Shown here piece by piece: positions 1 through 11,432 of a stretch of DNA of 64,000 nt. This stretch comes from Persicaria tinctoria (lineage: Eukaryota; Streptophyta; Magnoliopsida; Caryophyllales; Polygonaceae). The notes beneath the pieces were generated by a model, which saw only the letters and a program-made list of their open reading frames with translations, was not told the DNA's origin and did not search any database. How positions within the stretch are numbered: position 1 is the first letter of the stretch; every line of letters begins with the position of its first letter. The stretch spans positions 24,771,688-24,835,687 of the forward strand of contig JBANSL010000013.1 of assembly GCA_037127255.1 (NCBI GenBank). The letters are read 5' to 3'. Made by a program: the position numbers and the translations under genes.

Positions 1-2144
1 TGTCAAAACAGGCGGCACCACCCCCCTCCACTGTCACTGATACAATTTCTCAACACGGTCTTCAATTTTCCGTGTTCACCTACAAGCTTGACCGCACTAA
101 CTACAACATATGGCATGCCAATTTTCTTGATACGCTGGATGCCTTCGGCCTAAAATCTCTTGTGTTGTCCAGCGATGTTCCGGATAAGGAGATCTAGATC
201 TCGACGTCAAGTGACACTCCGACCACCATCGCTCATAATCTAGAGTACACCCAATGGAAGAAGCGCGACAAGTTCACTCTTGTCTGGACGTGCACCATCA
301 TCTCACCTACCTTGCTTGGCTATATCGTGCGCTTTGAAACCTCCTTTTAGGCATGGACCATGATTGAACGGATGTTCTAGGCTCAGTCTCGAGCTCGCTC
401 TATCCATCTAAAAGAGCAACTTCATTTCCTCACCAAAGGGAATCTCACCATTATTGAGTACTTTGAGAATAAAAGAGGTATCGCTGATTCCTTAGCTGAT
501 TTTTTGTAGCTCGCGCCGTGTCCGATGAGGACTTAGTGGCTGCCACTGTTCATGGTCTTGATTCATTGTATGGTGCCTTCAAGGCTGCCATGAATCTTCG
601 ACTGTACCCACTTCTCCCGGGTGATCTTCTTGGTGCCCTTTTGCACGATGAAGAACGTCTCCAAGATGAGTCTCGCTCTCTTGGTGCATCTCAACCTAAT
701 GCTAACTACTATTAGTAGCGCTCTGGTCATAAACGACATACTGAGCGGAACTCTGGCCGCTCTCAACCCCAACAGTCGTCGCCCTATAAGCCCTCATCCC
801 AGGGCAACCGTGATTACAACGACGACTCATCCGACCGTCCTCACCAGCGCTGTCTTTGCCAAATTTGTGAACAATCTGGCTACTGTGGGAAGGAGACTAC
901 TTTAGTTGCTTAAATGTTCAAGCCTTTCCATCTCCCCGTCCATTTGGCATGCTGAATTAGAACCCACCAACTGCTTAAATGTCTTCGCCCTCTTCTATCA
1001 TTCATCCGAATTGGTATTTAGACTTAGAAGCGACAGATTATATTACCGACGATATTGTTAAGGTGTCTATTGACTCAGAATATAATGGCACAGATCAACT
1101 CTCCCTTGGAAATGGTACATCGATCTCTTTCAATTACTCACACTATTCACTCGCATATTCCCTCCTATACTCGCCCTATTAATTTGTCCAATATTCTTTT
1201 TGTTCCTCAAATGAAAAAGAGCCTTATAAGTGTGGTTAAACTAACCAAAGATAATAATATTTACCTTGTGCTTTATCCTAATTTTTATTTGTTGAAGGAC
1301 ATGCAAGGGCGAGTACTTCTCAAAGGGGTCGTTAGCTGTGGTCTGTATAGCCTTCCACCCGCTTCTTCACACTCCAAGACGACGTTGGTTGGCAAGCGCA
1401 CTACCCTGCACACTAGCACCATTGGGTGGGGCAACCAAATTACGCTACTTTTCGTCTTATGTTGAGTTTAGTTTACAAGTTTCGTCAAATGAAGCACATG
1501 TCCTGTGCTCGTCATGTGCTTTGGGTAAAGTTGTCACCTTCCTATTATTTCATCTCATGAATAAAAAATAACACCCTTTGAGTTAGTTTATTCCGATGTT
1601 TGGGGTCCTTCCCCTAAGTTATCAATCAACGGTTGTCGTTATTTTGTCTTGGTTGTGAATGACTGCATAAGGTTTACTTGGATCTATTTTATGACTCATA
1701 AATCTCAAGTATTTTATTATTTTCAATTAATTGTTTAAAAAACTGGTGCAAACTCAATTTCAGGCTACCATTAAGGCTCTTGAAATAGATTTGGGGGGGG
1801 GGGGGGGGTGTTGAATATCGCACACTCTCTACCCTTTTAATTTTCAATCTCAGGGCATCCTACACAGAGTCTCTTGCCCTCACACTCCAACACAGAATGT
1901 TATGGTCGAACGTCAGAATCGTACAATCCAAGAAAAGGTATTTACTCTATTAGTCCATTCCAAACTTTCACTTGAATTTTGGGAGCAAGCATTCCGCACC
2001 CCTACCCCTGCTCTCAATCAAGAGTCCACATTTCAACATCTCTATCAGAGATAGTCGGATTACTCCTTTCTTCGTTCATTTGGATGTCTTTGTTTCCCAT
2101 ACATGGGGCCCTACAGGCAAAGCAAACTTGAGTTCAAGACCATG
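1..2144 (+). pseudogene. Ty1/copia gag-protease-integrase remnant, left part
   Basis: Decayed copia polyprotein that enters from outside the window. In order I can read: a gag start with a KLDRTNYNIW-like motif (about 88-120); gag helices ending in SDEDLVAATVHGLDSLY (518-590); a protease-like WYLDLEATDYIT (about 1009-1045) where the usual catalytic DSGAT reads DLEAT; a GAG-pre-integrase stretch SLISVVKLTKDNNIYL (about 1205-1270); integrase pieces around YSDVWGPSPK (about 1590) and NVMVERQNRTIQEK (about 1900-1940). Stops and frameshifts interrupt every domain, so nothing here is functional. The reading is broken at 2144 by Gyp-C and resumes at 6903. Copia is certain from domain order; the lineage is not. 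Confidence 0.85.
1793..1808. repeat. 16-base poly-G run
   Basis: A pure run of G inside the copia integrase remnant. It breaks the reading frame and is probably slippage expansion in dead sequence. Confidence 0.9.
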
Positions 2145-3425
2145 TGACGGAGGGAAAACCTGTTGTTGATCCGTCAAAGTAAACTCAAACTTATAACTAG
2201 TATAGCAATAAGCAAGAGGTCGATCCCACAGGGAAATTCGCTATTCAAGTGTGATTTAGATGCCGATGAAGTAACCAAAAGGGGGGGTTTTTATGAGTGA
2301 AAAAGATCCGCCTTTAATCAAAGCGGATTGGTGAAAACAAAGTAAATGAATTTGATTCAAACAATTATGAGAAGTAGTTCTACCTACAATTTTCCACTTT
2401 ATTTGGTTGAAACGATCCTTGTAACTTCTTCTCGTCCTATTAAGTTTCCTATTAATGCCCTTGTCCCGACCTAATATAGTTACTAGTCCAATCAGTCCTA
2501 GAAACCATTATCAATCGATTAGTCCCTAAAGAAGGATTTAACCCAACTGATAGCTTTAAGTCCAGAGATTAGCCATAGCATTTGCAATCCCTAAAGAGGG
2601 ATTTAACAACACATCCAACTTCCTACTTGTTCAACTAGTTCAATCAGCCCTAAAGGAAAAAGTTTGCTACTTAGGTTAAGGTTCACAATCAGGAATCTAC
2701 AAAACCTTAGCAATTGAATTGATCTAACAAGTTGCGTGGGCTAGATAGAACAAAACAATAAACAATCAAGCACAAAGAAGTTGAAGCCTTCAAATATAGG
2801 AGACAAGGAATGAGAATTAGAAACTCACAATCAATCCAAATAAAGCTTTAAATTAAAGGCAGAACAAACGAGTTTAGTTCCTTATGGAAGACATCGCTCA
2901 AAACTCTAAATTGTCTGATGAACGTAGAATAGAATAGAAGTGCTAGAAAAATAACTAAAATCGGCCTTATAAACAATCAAAGTCGGCCCTCAAACCAAAA
3001 ACATAAAACTAGGGTTTTTTTTTAATTGAAACTCATCGTCTAGGTGCTGACGACCCATGCTGCGGCGGCGAGATCACCAATTCTTCCTCATCCCGCAACA
3101 TCCGTACTTGCGGCGGTCGTGACACGCATGCTGCGGCCGCGACATAGCTCGTTGCTGGCTCTTCTTGTTTAGCTTCGCGGGCATCTCCACTTGTCATTGC
3201 TTCTCTTCCTTCCTTGCTTCTCTCCAATATTTCTTGTATTCCTCTTCAAGATATTCCATCTTCCAACTGTGTTCCGATTCAATCTGCAAGATAAGCACAA
3301 ATTTGTGCAGAATCCGAACTCTTCTAGAATAATCACAAGATGCAATTTAGCGACAAAGTATGAAAGAAATGCAACTTAACTAAACTAAAAATGCCTATAA
3401 TGCCTATCTAAGATATGCATTATTA
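2145..3425 (-). repeat. Gyp-C 3' LTR (1281 bp)
   Basis: Left LTR on the plus coordinate, 3' LTR of the minus-strand element. It begins TGACGGAGGGAAAACC and ends ATTATTA where the partner LTR ends ATTATCA, so the terminal TG of the sense strand has mutated to TA. It includes a GC-rich palindrome patch with GCGGCCGC-like cores at about 3055-3150. Confidence 0.9.
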
Positions 3426-3860
3426 AATTCCCATGCACTTAACCTTTTCTTGTCTTCAAGCAATGATAGAATGAACATGAATCAACGCATCTCATAGGAA
3501 ATCCCTTCAAGTTTCAACCTCATGAAAAAGCAACATCATAGCAAGTGAAAACATAAGCCAAGCAAACAAACGTCATAGCATGTATTCCAGTGATCAAAGC
3601 TTAGAAGTAGACATCATCCAACCTCACCAGAAATATGTGTTTCACTCATGTATTTATGCTTTGAGGTACAAGTCTCAACTCAAACCAATCATGCACTAAA
3701 CTCATTGACATTGACCACCATATCACCAAATATCTACCGAAATGTCAATATTTGCGGGACACAATAAAGACAACAAAATAAAATGTGACACTTATTTTTT
3801 TCTTTTCTTTTGCTTTCTTTTCCTTTTTTTTTTCTTTTTCTTGCCTTGGTGCTTTCCTTA

Positions 3861-4080
3861 CGCGAGGCGCAAACATGGGTGTCATGAATGGCCCCGGTCT
3901 ATCAACACCTCAACCTACTAATATGAAGTCCACTTGAACATCTTTTGACGCAAGTTGCAAACATGGGTGTCATGAATGAACTTGGTTACTCAATGATCAA
4001 GCTTTTGTTCCTAGTGGATAGTGCTCAACACCTTTTTGTGCGAATCATACCCATGGGTGTCATGCGTAGACCCGGTTACT
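3861..4080 (-). repeat. Three copies of the CATGACACCCATG module
   Basis: On the plus strand CATGGGTGTCATG lies at about 3873-3886, 3963-3976 and 4051-4064. Each copy has conserved flanks: a C-rich CCGG or AACC side and a GC-rich side such as GCGAGGCGCAAA. Gyp-A carries the same three-copy arrangement on its own strand. Confidence 0.85.
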
Positions 4081-4612
4081 AAGTGCATCAACCATTGCCA
4101 CCTTATTCACTAAATATTCACAAATTCAAACAAAAGACTCAAAATATAAACATAAACTCCGCAAGCAACAAACATGTGAGCCGGTCTTTAAAAATAGATA
4201 TTGCAGTCAATGCCAAGAGGTAGCAACACACGGAGAGTAATTCACACAATTGAGAAAAAGAATTCAAATAAGGCTAAACATTCTCACAAGGTCATGTTCA
4301 TAGGATTTCAATCATACTTTAGCTCAATCATACATGCTCAATTACATCACAAAATCATGCTTCATAAGAAAATATTTCAAGGCGATTAGGCTAAGAAATT
4401 CAAATTTATCATAGGATTTACAAGTTCATGCCACAAGAATGTATAGTTTCGCTAAATAAGGTGGGTGTTTGAAATCTATGTATATGCATGATATTTTTTT
4501 TTTTGATTTTTTTTCAAGTGCAATATAAGTATAAAAATAAATATGAAGACATAAGTAAACATGATAGCATAAATAAACATGATATGCAAACTCTATCTAT
4601 ATGCAATGCAAT

Positions 4613-4652
4613 CCCTCCCCCACACTTAAACTTTTCATTGTCCTCAATGAAA
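4613..4652 (-). promoter_or_regulatory. Gyp-C central polypurine tract with 8-bp hairpin
   Basis: The plus strand shows CCCTCCCCCACACTTAA and then TTTCATTG-TCCT-CAATGAAA. On the sense strand this is a perfect 8-bp stem with an AGGA loop followed by TTAAGTGTGGGGGAGGG. The stem is the same as the internal one of Gyp-A. Confidence 0.85.
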
Positions 4653-4948
4653 CATAAAAGACAACAAAATAAAATAAAACACAGAGGAAGAAATGAATGA
4701 AATACTCACAATGTGGTGGATGAGTCTCTATAGGTCGGATCTGAGCATTGCAGCGGCCTTTCCTGAGAGGTTAGTCTATCCTAAACCAAAACAACTATCC
4801 AATATCTAATGGAAAACCTAATTTATTAAAAAACAAACTAACTAATGATGAATTGAAATAACTAAATTAGAAAACTTACCTCGGGTTGCCTCCCGGGAAG
4901 CGCCTTGTTTCATGTTGTTGGCTTGACGTAATGTTGAAGCTCAAGACA

Positions 4949-5329
4949 CTAATCAGACATAGTCAAAGCCCTCATCAACCTGTCACACTCTTGTGCACAA
5001 CTAACAAACAAACATGCACTACATATAAATAAATTGAAACTAAATATTAATACATTTAAGAACCATTTCAACTTATTGTATTCATGAGCTTGGCAACCCA
5101 TATAGGGTATATAATACCACCAATTTCGTTCTATTGGTGGCTTGTCAAAGTAGCAGTCAAATGGATCAACGTATCCACCAATATTCTCTCTAGTCCAGGA
5201 GACAACCTTTACTTGCTCTGTAGCCTCAGCAGTAGGCTCTAGATAAGATTCATCAATGGGGGAGATAGGGATGATCTCGTCAGATGGAGTGTGGTTTTCC
5301 TCTACCTTCTCAATTTGATTTTCCACCAT
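4949..5329 (-). CDS. Gyp-C 126-codon ORF of unknown function
   Basis: Open from an ATG at 5329 to a stop at 4949 on the minus strand. The first ~60 residues are acidic and polar (VEENHTPSDEIIPISP). A tryptophan/tyrosine patch NWWYYIPYMG follows, then near the end one strongly hydrophobic segment (FLNVLIFSFNLFICSACLF) that could span a membrane. It lies just upstream of the 3' non-coding domain, where protease and polymerase would normally end. I do not recognise it. It could be an env-like leftover, a degraded gag tail or a chance ORF. Confidence 0.35.
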   Translation of the reverse strand: MVENQIEKVEENHTPSDEIIPISPIDESYLEPTAEATEQVKVVSWTRENIGGYVDPFDCYFDKPPIERNWWYYIPYMGCQAHEYNKLKWFLNVLIFSFNLFICSACLFVSCAQECDRLMRALTMSD

Positions 5330-5362
5330 GACTTCAAGAGGTGCAACAAAGGTCTCAACGAT

Positions 5363-5635
5363 TTAAGATACTGGAGGAAGTGACTCGTTGTGTGCACATT
5401 GATGATCCATGTAGCAGAAAATTTCCCACATCTCCGAGAGTCCCATATCTAATAAACATCCATCACTCATGCGCTCATCAAGAGTCCGTGTCTCAGAAGT
5501 CATGCCATCAAAGATGCATAGAAGCACTTCCCTTATACTAGCTTGATATCCCCATGAGTAAACATCGTTAATGTACTCCTGCAGTCTGATGAAGTATTGA
5601 TGAAAAATCTCTCCGTCTAACTGCAATAACCTCAC
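5363..5635 (-). pseudogene. Gyp-C gag fragment
   Basis: About 90 residues that line up with the middle of Gyp-A gag. The segment LLQLDGEIFHQYFIRLQEYI matches SSIEQYATESIHEYFERFKK of Gyp-A, and the later LLCIFDGMTSETRTLD matches LFLFNGLTDGERKTV. Gag forms the particle that packages element RNA. This piece lacks both ends of the domain and any zinc knuckle, so it is a remnant. It starts close to the primer binding site, so the 5' part of gag is deleted. Confidence 0.7.
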
Positions 5636-5723
5636 CTAAAACATATGTTAGTAGCACGAGTGCGGACCATGTAAGTTGTCCACACCAAAAATCAGCACCA
5701 AAATCACACAAGAATCAATAAAT

Positions 5724-5742
5724 TCCCCCGACAACGGCGCCA
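5724..5742 (-). promoter_or_regulatory. Gyp-C primer binding site
   Basis: The minus strand reads TGGCGCCGTTGTCGGGGGA, four bases inside the 5' LTR. This is the TGGCGCCGTTGCCGGGGA type used by Athila-like plant elements (probably primed by tRNA-Asp), with changes at the 3' side. Confidence 0.85.
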
Positions 5743-5746
5743 AATT

Positions 5747-6902
5747 TGTCGGAGGGAAAACCTGTCGTTGATCCGTCAAAGTAAACTCAAACTTATAACT
5801 AGTATAGAAATAAGCAAGAGGTCGATCCCACAGGGAAATTCTCTATTCAAGTGTGATTTAGATGCCAATCAAGTAACCAAAAGGGGGGAGGGGGGGTTAT
5901 GAGTGAAAAAGATCCGCCTTTAATCAAAATGGATTGGTGAAAGCAAAGTAAATGAATTTGATTCAAACAATTATGAGAAGCAGTTCTGCCTACAATTTTC
6001 CACTTTATTTGGTTGAAACGATCCTTGTAACTTCTTCTCGTCCTATTAAGTTTCCTATGAATGCCCTTGTCCCGACCTATTAAGTTTCCTATGAATGCCC
6101 TTGTTCCTATGAAACGATCCTTGTAACTTCTTCTCGTCCTATTAAGTTTCCACTTTATTTGGTTGAAACGATCCTTGCTACTTAGGTTGAGGTTCACAAT
6201 CAGGAATCTACAAAACCTTAGCAATTGAATTGATCTAACAAGTTGTGCGGGCTAGATAGAATAAAACAATAAACAATCAAGCAAAAAGAAGTTGAAGCAT
6301 TCAAATATAGGAGACAAGGAACGAGAATTAGAAACTCACAATCAATCCAAATAAAGCTTTAAATTGTAGGCAGAACAGATGAGTTTAGTTCCTCATGGAA
6401 GACATCGCTCAAAACTCTAAATTGTCTAATGAACGTAGAATAGAATAGAAGTACTAGAAAAATAACTAAAATCGGCCTTATAAACAATCAAAGTCGGCCC
6501 TTAAACCAAAAACATAAAACTAGGGTTTTTATTAATTGAAACGCAACGTCTAGGCGCTGCCCATGCTGCGGCCGCGGCATCAGCAATTCTTCCTCATCCC
6601 GCAGCGTTCGTACTGGCGGCATAGCTTGTTGCTGGCTCTTCTTGTTTAGCTTCGCGGGTATCTCCACTTGTCCTTGCTTCTCTTCTTTCCCTGCTTCTTT
6701 CCAATATTTCTTGTATTCCTCTTCAAGACATTGCATCTCCCGATTGTGTTCTGATTCAATCTGCAAGATAAACACAAATTTGCGCAGAATCCGAACTCTT
6801 CTAGAATAATCACAAGATGCAATTTAGCGACAAAGTATGAAAGAAATGCAACCTAACTAAACTAAAAATGCCTATAATGCCTATCTAAGATATGCATTAT
6901 CA
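5747..6902 (-). repeat. Gyp-C 5' LTR (1156 bp, rearranged)
   Basis: Pairs with 2145-3425 but is about 125 bp shorter. Between about 6040 and 6185 the sequence is scrambled: TTAAGTTTCCTATGAATG occurs twice and GAAACGATCCTTG three times. The stretch present at about 2460-2690 of the other LTR is missing. Confidence 0.9.
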
Positions 6903-6990
6903 CCATGTCGTTTATCTTCTTGGGATATAGTTCGTTCATCTCATAAAGGCTATTTGTACTACTGACCAGGTAGAAATGGTCATTGTTCCT
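6903..6990 (+). pseudogene. Ty1/copia remnant, right part
   Basis: Continues the copia reading after the second CCATG copy: MSFIFLGYSSFISHKGYLYY resembles the copia C-x-F-L-G-Y-S...K-G-Y-x-C-Y segment downstream of the integrase core. The remnant is cut at 6990 by the Gyp-D LTR. Confidence 0.7.
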
Positions 6991-8193
6991 TGTTAAAAAT
7001 AATATTAATAACCCAAACTAGCAAACTAGTAGAGTAAGTAAGTAGGGGGTCGAACACACAAAGACATACTGTTTGAGCGTTTTCTTAAGCTAACTAAAGT
7101 AACTAAATAACAAGATAGAAGTATAGAATAATGCAAATAAAGTAGAGAGCAGAATGATTGCAAATTGCTTACCAATGAATGTAGAGTGCTTCACCTGCAA
7201 TTCTCAACAATGGTTGGTGTTCAAGATCCCTGTCTTGATTTCTAGTTATTCCAATGCAATGAATGCCACTAATGTTATTGAGGTTATTTCGACTTTGGTT
7301 TATATAGCCTAACACTCCTTATGAATATGCTGATCCCTTACACCTATATGTAACACTAGACCTGCTTGGATTTAGCATACAACTTAGGACACGATATTTA
7401 ACTAAGTTGAAGATCCCTTACACCTAAGCCACTCATTTAATGTTAAGACCTATCACTTCCTTAACCCTAACAACTTAGGAAACGATATTTAACTAAGCTG
7501 AAGATCTGCTTTGTGGGATCACTTATTTCTGTTCGCTACCTAAGGCACAATTACTCTTACGAATCAATTGAAACCTAGCAAGATGCAATTCTATTAAGGT
7601 GATCAATCAAGAGAGAATTAAAAATTAACAATAAAAACACAAAGGTAATGAAATAACTAAGAAATCAAAGCATCTCAATTCAATCAACCATGTCTTCGAA
7701 TCGTAGGCAAAACAATGAGTTTAGTTACTCATCTAACGAACGGTGAATGAAAAGTGAATGATATGATAAATGTCTTCAAACATATTCTGAAAACTCTCTA
7801 AATAGGTTGATAATCGACCTCCTATAAAACCTAGAAAATATAATTAACTGCCTAATTGAAAGATTCGGACTAATCCACGTTGTTCCCGCGGATGCCGATT
7901 TTTCTTGTGTTCTGATTTCTTCCTTTATCTTCGGCTCTCTCCCTCTTGTCTCATCTTGTGTCTCTTCTTAGCCTCTTGTAGCTCAAAACTAGCCTCTTTT
8001 AAGATCCTTGGATCCATCGTTAGCCCCTCTTCAAGCTCGGGTTATAAACCTGCATAATAAGCATAAAATAGCATAGATTCTGAACTCGAATGTCAAAATG
8101 AGTAACAATACAAATTAACTACTAAACATGCAATAAACCTACTCTAATGCACCTACAACTACATATAATGCCTATCTAAAATATGCATTATCA
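6991..8193 (-). repeat. Gyp-D LTR, minus strand (1203 bp)
   Basis: Starts TGTTAAAAATAAT and ends AATATGCATTATCA, so on the sense strand it begins TGATAATGCATATTTTAG like the Gyp-C and Gyp-J LTRs. A degenerate polypurine tract (plus strand AAAATCCCTCACACTTAA, 8194-8211) follows directly, which makes this the 3' LTR of a minus-strand element. No second LTR was found in the window. Confidence 0.8.
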
Positions 8194-8880
8194 AAATCCC
8201 TCACACTTAATGTTCTCAAGAAATAATAAAATAAAGCATATGTCAATGTATCCCACGGGAGATTTCTTCATGTCTTAACCCCATCAAGCAAACAAACATC
8301 CTAGCATGTATTTGAGCGATCAAGTAGCCTGCAAGCCTATCTATCCAATCTCAAAGGGAATAATGTTTTTCTCTCACTCTCATGTGTTTAGGCTTTAAGC
8401 ACAACTCTCGACTCAATTCGTTATACAAAAATCAATCTTAAGCATTGACATTTATATAGAATACATCAAAGAAAATAAGCACATCAAGAGAACTTTCTCT
8501 CAATGGAAATCTTCAAACAAGACTCCGTTCGACGGGGTTGTAATGAGGCTTAATAGAAAATGCAAAGGTAAGGAGTATATTTGGCTATGTGGTGCTTTGA
8601 ATTCGTAGAACTAAGATTCCCAAAACATCCAACACAACTCTAAACAACTAAAACTAGATGGGTATCTTTAATAACACATATATATGCACTACATGATATT
8701 TTGTTTTTCTTATTTTTGACATTTTTTATTTTATTGGATTTTTGTATTTTTAATAAAAAATAAACGTAGACATGATGCATGAATTAACAAAAACTTAACA
8801 ATAAATAAAAATCAAAATAAATAACTTTAGAAATAGACATGAAATATAAAAATTAAACATGAACTAAACTACATAAACCA

Positions 8881-8915
8881 CTCCCCCACACTTAAATGTT
8901 GCATTGACCTCAATG
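8881..8915 (-). promoter_or_regulatory. Gyp-D central polypurine tract with hairpin
   Basis: The plus strand shows CTCCCCCACACTTAA and then CATTG-ACCT-CAATG. On the sense strand this is a 5-bp stem with an AGGT loop and then TTAAGTGTGGGGGAG. It is the same module as in Gyp-A and Gyp-C with a shorter stem. Confidence 0.75.
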
Positions 8916-9114
8916 AATAAACAAAAAGAAAAGTAAAAATAAAAATGAGGGTGAAGGAAGCGAAAAAACTAACCTATCAATGTGAAGATGGGGTCTGGGA
9001 TTCAGACTGCTGAGGACGACTATCCATTATGCTCAGTAGCAGTGTTTGAAGACCAGTAATCTTTGCAGGAATACTTGCGAGCTTATATTCATTACTCCTT
9101 TCCAAATTCGCAAA

Positions 9115-9309
9115 TCAACACTCGAGATTATCCATAGCAGCGTAGACAGGGTTAGCGTCATCAACATTGACATCTTCTTCTTCTTTATTCTCATGTTTCT
9201 CTTCCCCTACTGCCAAATCAGTTTCCTCGTGACCATGTCCCTTAGAATCATCCTCAAGCGGCTCCAGTAGAAAGGGAAGACTATTATGGCTTATGTTGAA
9301 ATCAGTCAA
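9115..9309 (-). CDS. Gyp-D 64-codon acidic ORF
   Basis: A short minus-strand ORF with a very acidic middle (GEEKHENKEEEDVNVDD). It sits where a gypsy coding region would end and has no recognisable domain. It could be the tail of a longer reading frame cut by Gyp-B or a chance ORF. Confidence 0.25.
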   Translation of the reverse strand: MTDFNISHNSLPFLLEPLEDDSKGHGHEETDLAVGEEKHENKEEEDVNVDDANPVYAAMDNLEC

Positions 9310-9639
9310 TCTATATCAATAAGGTAGCTCTGTAGGCAGGTATAGATGATGCGCGCTCTTTGTAATCTCTGTTGTAAGCTAAATCTGCCATGTTTTACAG
9401 TAACTTTTATATCACTTTCTGCATACATTTCATGCATTTGGGCTAGAATAGTACAGAATCTATGTAGTTTATGTTTATTTTCCAAATTATGGAATCTACA
9501 CCAGTTTCTGTTTAAAATCACAGAATTCGAGGCAAATTACAACAGTTCTGAGCAAAGTTGGAAAAGCTCGGAAATCGACTACAGAAGTCCAAGATCAAAG
9601 GGCTACAGAACCAGGACGAATCAAGCTGGAAACCAACAG

Positions 9640-10200
9640 TTACTCGATATCGATGAAAACTAGTCAATATCGACATGTCCGAGCATGCCTAGTCGACTAA
9701 GAGCAATATCGAGGAGCGGAGCGCCGGAGCCAACCCGACTCCATAAGTTTACTCGATATCGAGTAAGCTACTCGATATCGACAACTTCCTGAACCTATGT
9801 CCAGATTCGAGGAGATGCACCATGTCGAGGAGCTGAAGACTGAAGATGCCGAGAACCAATCTACTCGATATCGAGTATATTACTCGATATCGACAACCAC
9901 CAAGTCGATGAAGCAAGTCTACTCGATATCGAGTATATGCCGAGAACCAATTTGTGATACCAATCTACTCGATATCGAGTATATGCCGAGAAGCAATTTG
10001 CGCGAGTCCGAGTCAGTACCGAGGAGAACCTACTCGACATGTCTAGGCCACCAAGTCGATGAAGCAAGTCTACTCGATATCGACTAAACTTGTCGATATC
10101 TAGGACCCCAGAGCACATGTCCGAGCCTAATCGAGCAGCAGCAAGTCGTAGTCGATGCCAGAGTTACTCGATCTCGAGTAAACTTGGTCGAGATTGACGA
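9640..10200. repeat. TCGATATCGA palindrome array in the Gyp-B LTR
   Basis: By eye about twelve copies of the core CGATATCGA, several extended to the full palindrome TACTCGATATCGAGTA (for example near 9752, 9862, 9922 and 9965). The last ones change to ACTCGATCTCGAG. Spacing is irregular (about 17-100 bp), so it is not a simple tandem repeat. The array lies upstream of the TATA box. The 3' LTR carries it at about 23330-23820. Confidence 0.9.
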
Positions 10201-10467
10201 AATCTTCCGAAACCGCATAACGCGTTGAAGTCGTCCGTGTTGAGCTGGCTTTCCTTGGGGCCAAAGGAATCCGAGTTTGGCCGAGATCTATCAACATCTA
10301 TCTATGGAGAGAAGACCTATCAACACAAGAAGATATTTTGCTATTTGGATATAATTTCCCTTTATGGATTTAATTACTTTATTGCATTTATTTATCTTTA
10401 AGCCTTTAGATAATTAGATATAGATATAGATAAGATGTTCTTTCCTTGATAAGCGAGGTTTGAGTAC

Positions 10468-10477
10468 TATAAATAAA
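10468..10477 (+). promoter_or_regulatory. Gyp-B LTR TATA box
   Basis: TATAAATAAA followed by GCCTTAGGGGCTG. The same motif occurs at 24080 in the 3' LTR, near 40252 and 62350 in Gyp-G, and on the minus strand near 53375 in the solo LTR, which supports it as the family promoter core. Confidence 0.75.
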
Positions 10478-11049
10478 GCCTTAGGGGCTGGTTTTTCATC
10501 ATTCAATTTCAGTTAGAGACAATTAGTTACATAGAGAGAGAAGGAGAAGAGATTGTAAGTTTGGGTTTATTTAATGCAAGTTAGTTCTTTTTCAAAAAAG
10601 ATGTCTGTAATTGCGATGAAGAGCAAGCAGTCCACCCACTTTTGGGGATGGGGTGAGCCCGACGGTGGCCATGTGAGGTGATGCGGTAAAGGTACAATCT
10701 TTTTATGTAATTCGTCTTCTATCCCTATGAGCATGATTCTTTTGCGAGAGTTAAAGGTGATCCTTGTTTGTGTTATTGAAGCGAAAGTGATCTTAATGCA
10801 ACTGGGATTAATTATGTGAAAAAGGGTTAGTAACAATTAGGGTATATGCGAAAGCCTCTTTCTTCCTATTTGTTAATAACGAAAGTTATTTGATGGAAAG
10901 CATGATCTTTTATGCCTTTATGTGTTACTTTGCATGGTTATCGTTTTGGCATTGATACCCTAGCTTTGGAAGTTGTTTAATATATTGATTTATTTCATCC
11001 GAAATCTGCGATTCTGTGTTCGAAGTTGCAATTTACAGTTTCTGTTTTT

Positions 11050-11185
11050 AAGTCGATCTCGATAAGTTGTTGTCGATCTCGAGTAGGTCTTAATCGAGAT
11101 CGAGCACGTGTTTGTCTAGATTGAGTTTCTGTCGTCGCTGTCTTTAGTCGATCTCGAGTAGGTCTTAGTCGAGATCGACAAGCTT
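11050..11185. repeat. TCGATCTCGA palindrome cluster near the LTR end
   Basis: Five copies of TCGATCTCGA or TCGAGATCGA type in 135 bp, alternating in orientation. They are downstream of the TATA box and so inside the likely transcript. The 3' LTR copy is at 32545-32700. Confidence 0.85.
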
Positions 11186-11432
11186 CTGTCTTTGCTTTTA
11201 TTTCTGTTTTCGTTTGTTATTTCTGTCTTTGTTTCTTTGTTTCGGTCTTTTTGTTTGCTTTTCTGTCTGTGAGATTTACAACTGCCTGAGATCCGCTGAC
11301 ACGCTTCCTCGTGGATCGATCCTGACTTCCCACTACTCCATAGGGAGGAGGTCTTGTAATTATTTGCTGGGGCACGAATCTGGTTTGATTTATTTTATTA
11401 TATTTTAAACTTGATTTCCTCCTACAACAAAT

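Larger units (their letters stand above)
3426..4948 (-). other. Gyp-C 3' non-coding domain
   Basis: About 1.5 kb without coding capacity between the last ORF and the 3' LTR. Read on the minus strand it parallels 17580-18951 of Gyp-A: a GGGAGGCAACCC hairpin (about 4880-4899), a central polypurine tract with hairpin (4613-4652), three copies of the CATGACACCCATG module (3861-4080), and a degenerate terminal polypurine tract beside the LTR with a short CTTG-AAGA-CAAG stem (about 3449-3460). Confidence 0.8.
2145..6902 (-). mobile_element. Gyp-C: internally deleted Ty3/gypsy element, minus strand
   Basis: Complete insertion with two LTRs and a perfect 5-bp target duplication CCATG (2140-2144 and 6903-6907), sitting inside the copia remnant. 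The minus orientation is shown by the primer binding site next to the right LTR and polypurine tracts on the left side. The internal region is only about 2.3 kb. It keeps a gag fragment, one unknown ORF and the long 3' non-coding domain, but no protease, reverse transcriptase or integrase. LTR and 3' domain sequences are related to those of Gyp-A, so it is a deletion derivative of that group. Confidence 0.92.
8194..9369 (-). mobile_element. Gyp-D 3' internal domain (interrupted)
   Basis: Mostly AT-rich non-coding DNA that corresponds in position to the 3' domains of Gyp-A and Gyp-C. It holds a central polypurine tract with hairpin at 8881-8915. From about 8950 to 9310 it may contain the end of a coding region. 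Gyp-B enters at 9370. Sequence after 32948 should be its continuation, but I cannot read a known domain there. Confidence 0.65.
9370..11429 (+). repeat. Gyp-B 5' LTR (2060 bp)
   Basis: TG...CA ends, matching 23052-24602 plus 32487-32943. It holds an array of TCGATATCGA palindromes (9640-10200), a TATA box (10468), a second palindrome cluster of TCGATCTCGA type (11050-11185) and the PBS just past its end. Confidence 0.93.

Noticed and set aside
4949..5329. Envelope-like gene in Gyp-C
   Set aside because: A single hydrophobic segment in a 126-codon ORF is too little. There is no signal peptide, second membrane segment or coiled coil, so it is listed only as an unknown ORF.
9797..10118. ORFs with repeated YSISS or RYRVD words in the Gyp-B LTR
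   Set aside because: Produced by the TCGATATCGA palindromes in non-coding LTR DNA. The DNA motif is reported instead.
9640..10200. Possible CRISPR-like array
   Set aside because: Units are palindromes with irregular spacing and no constant spacer length, inside a plant LTR.
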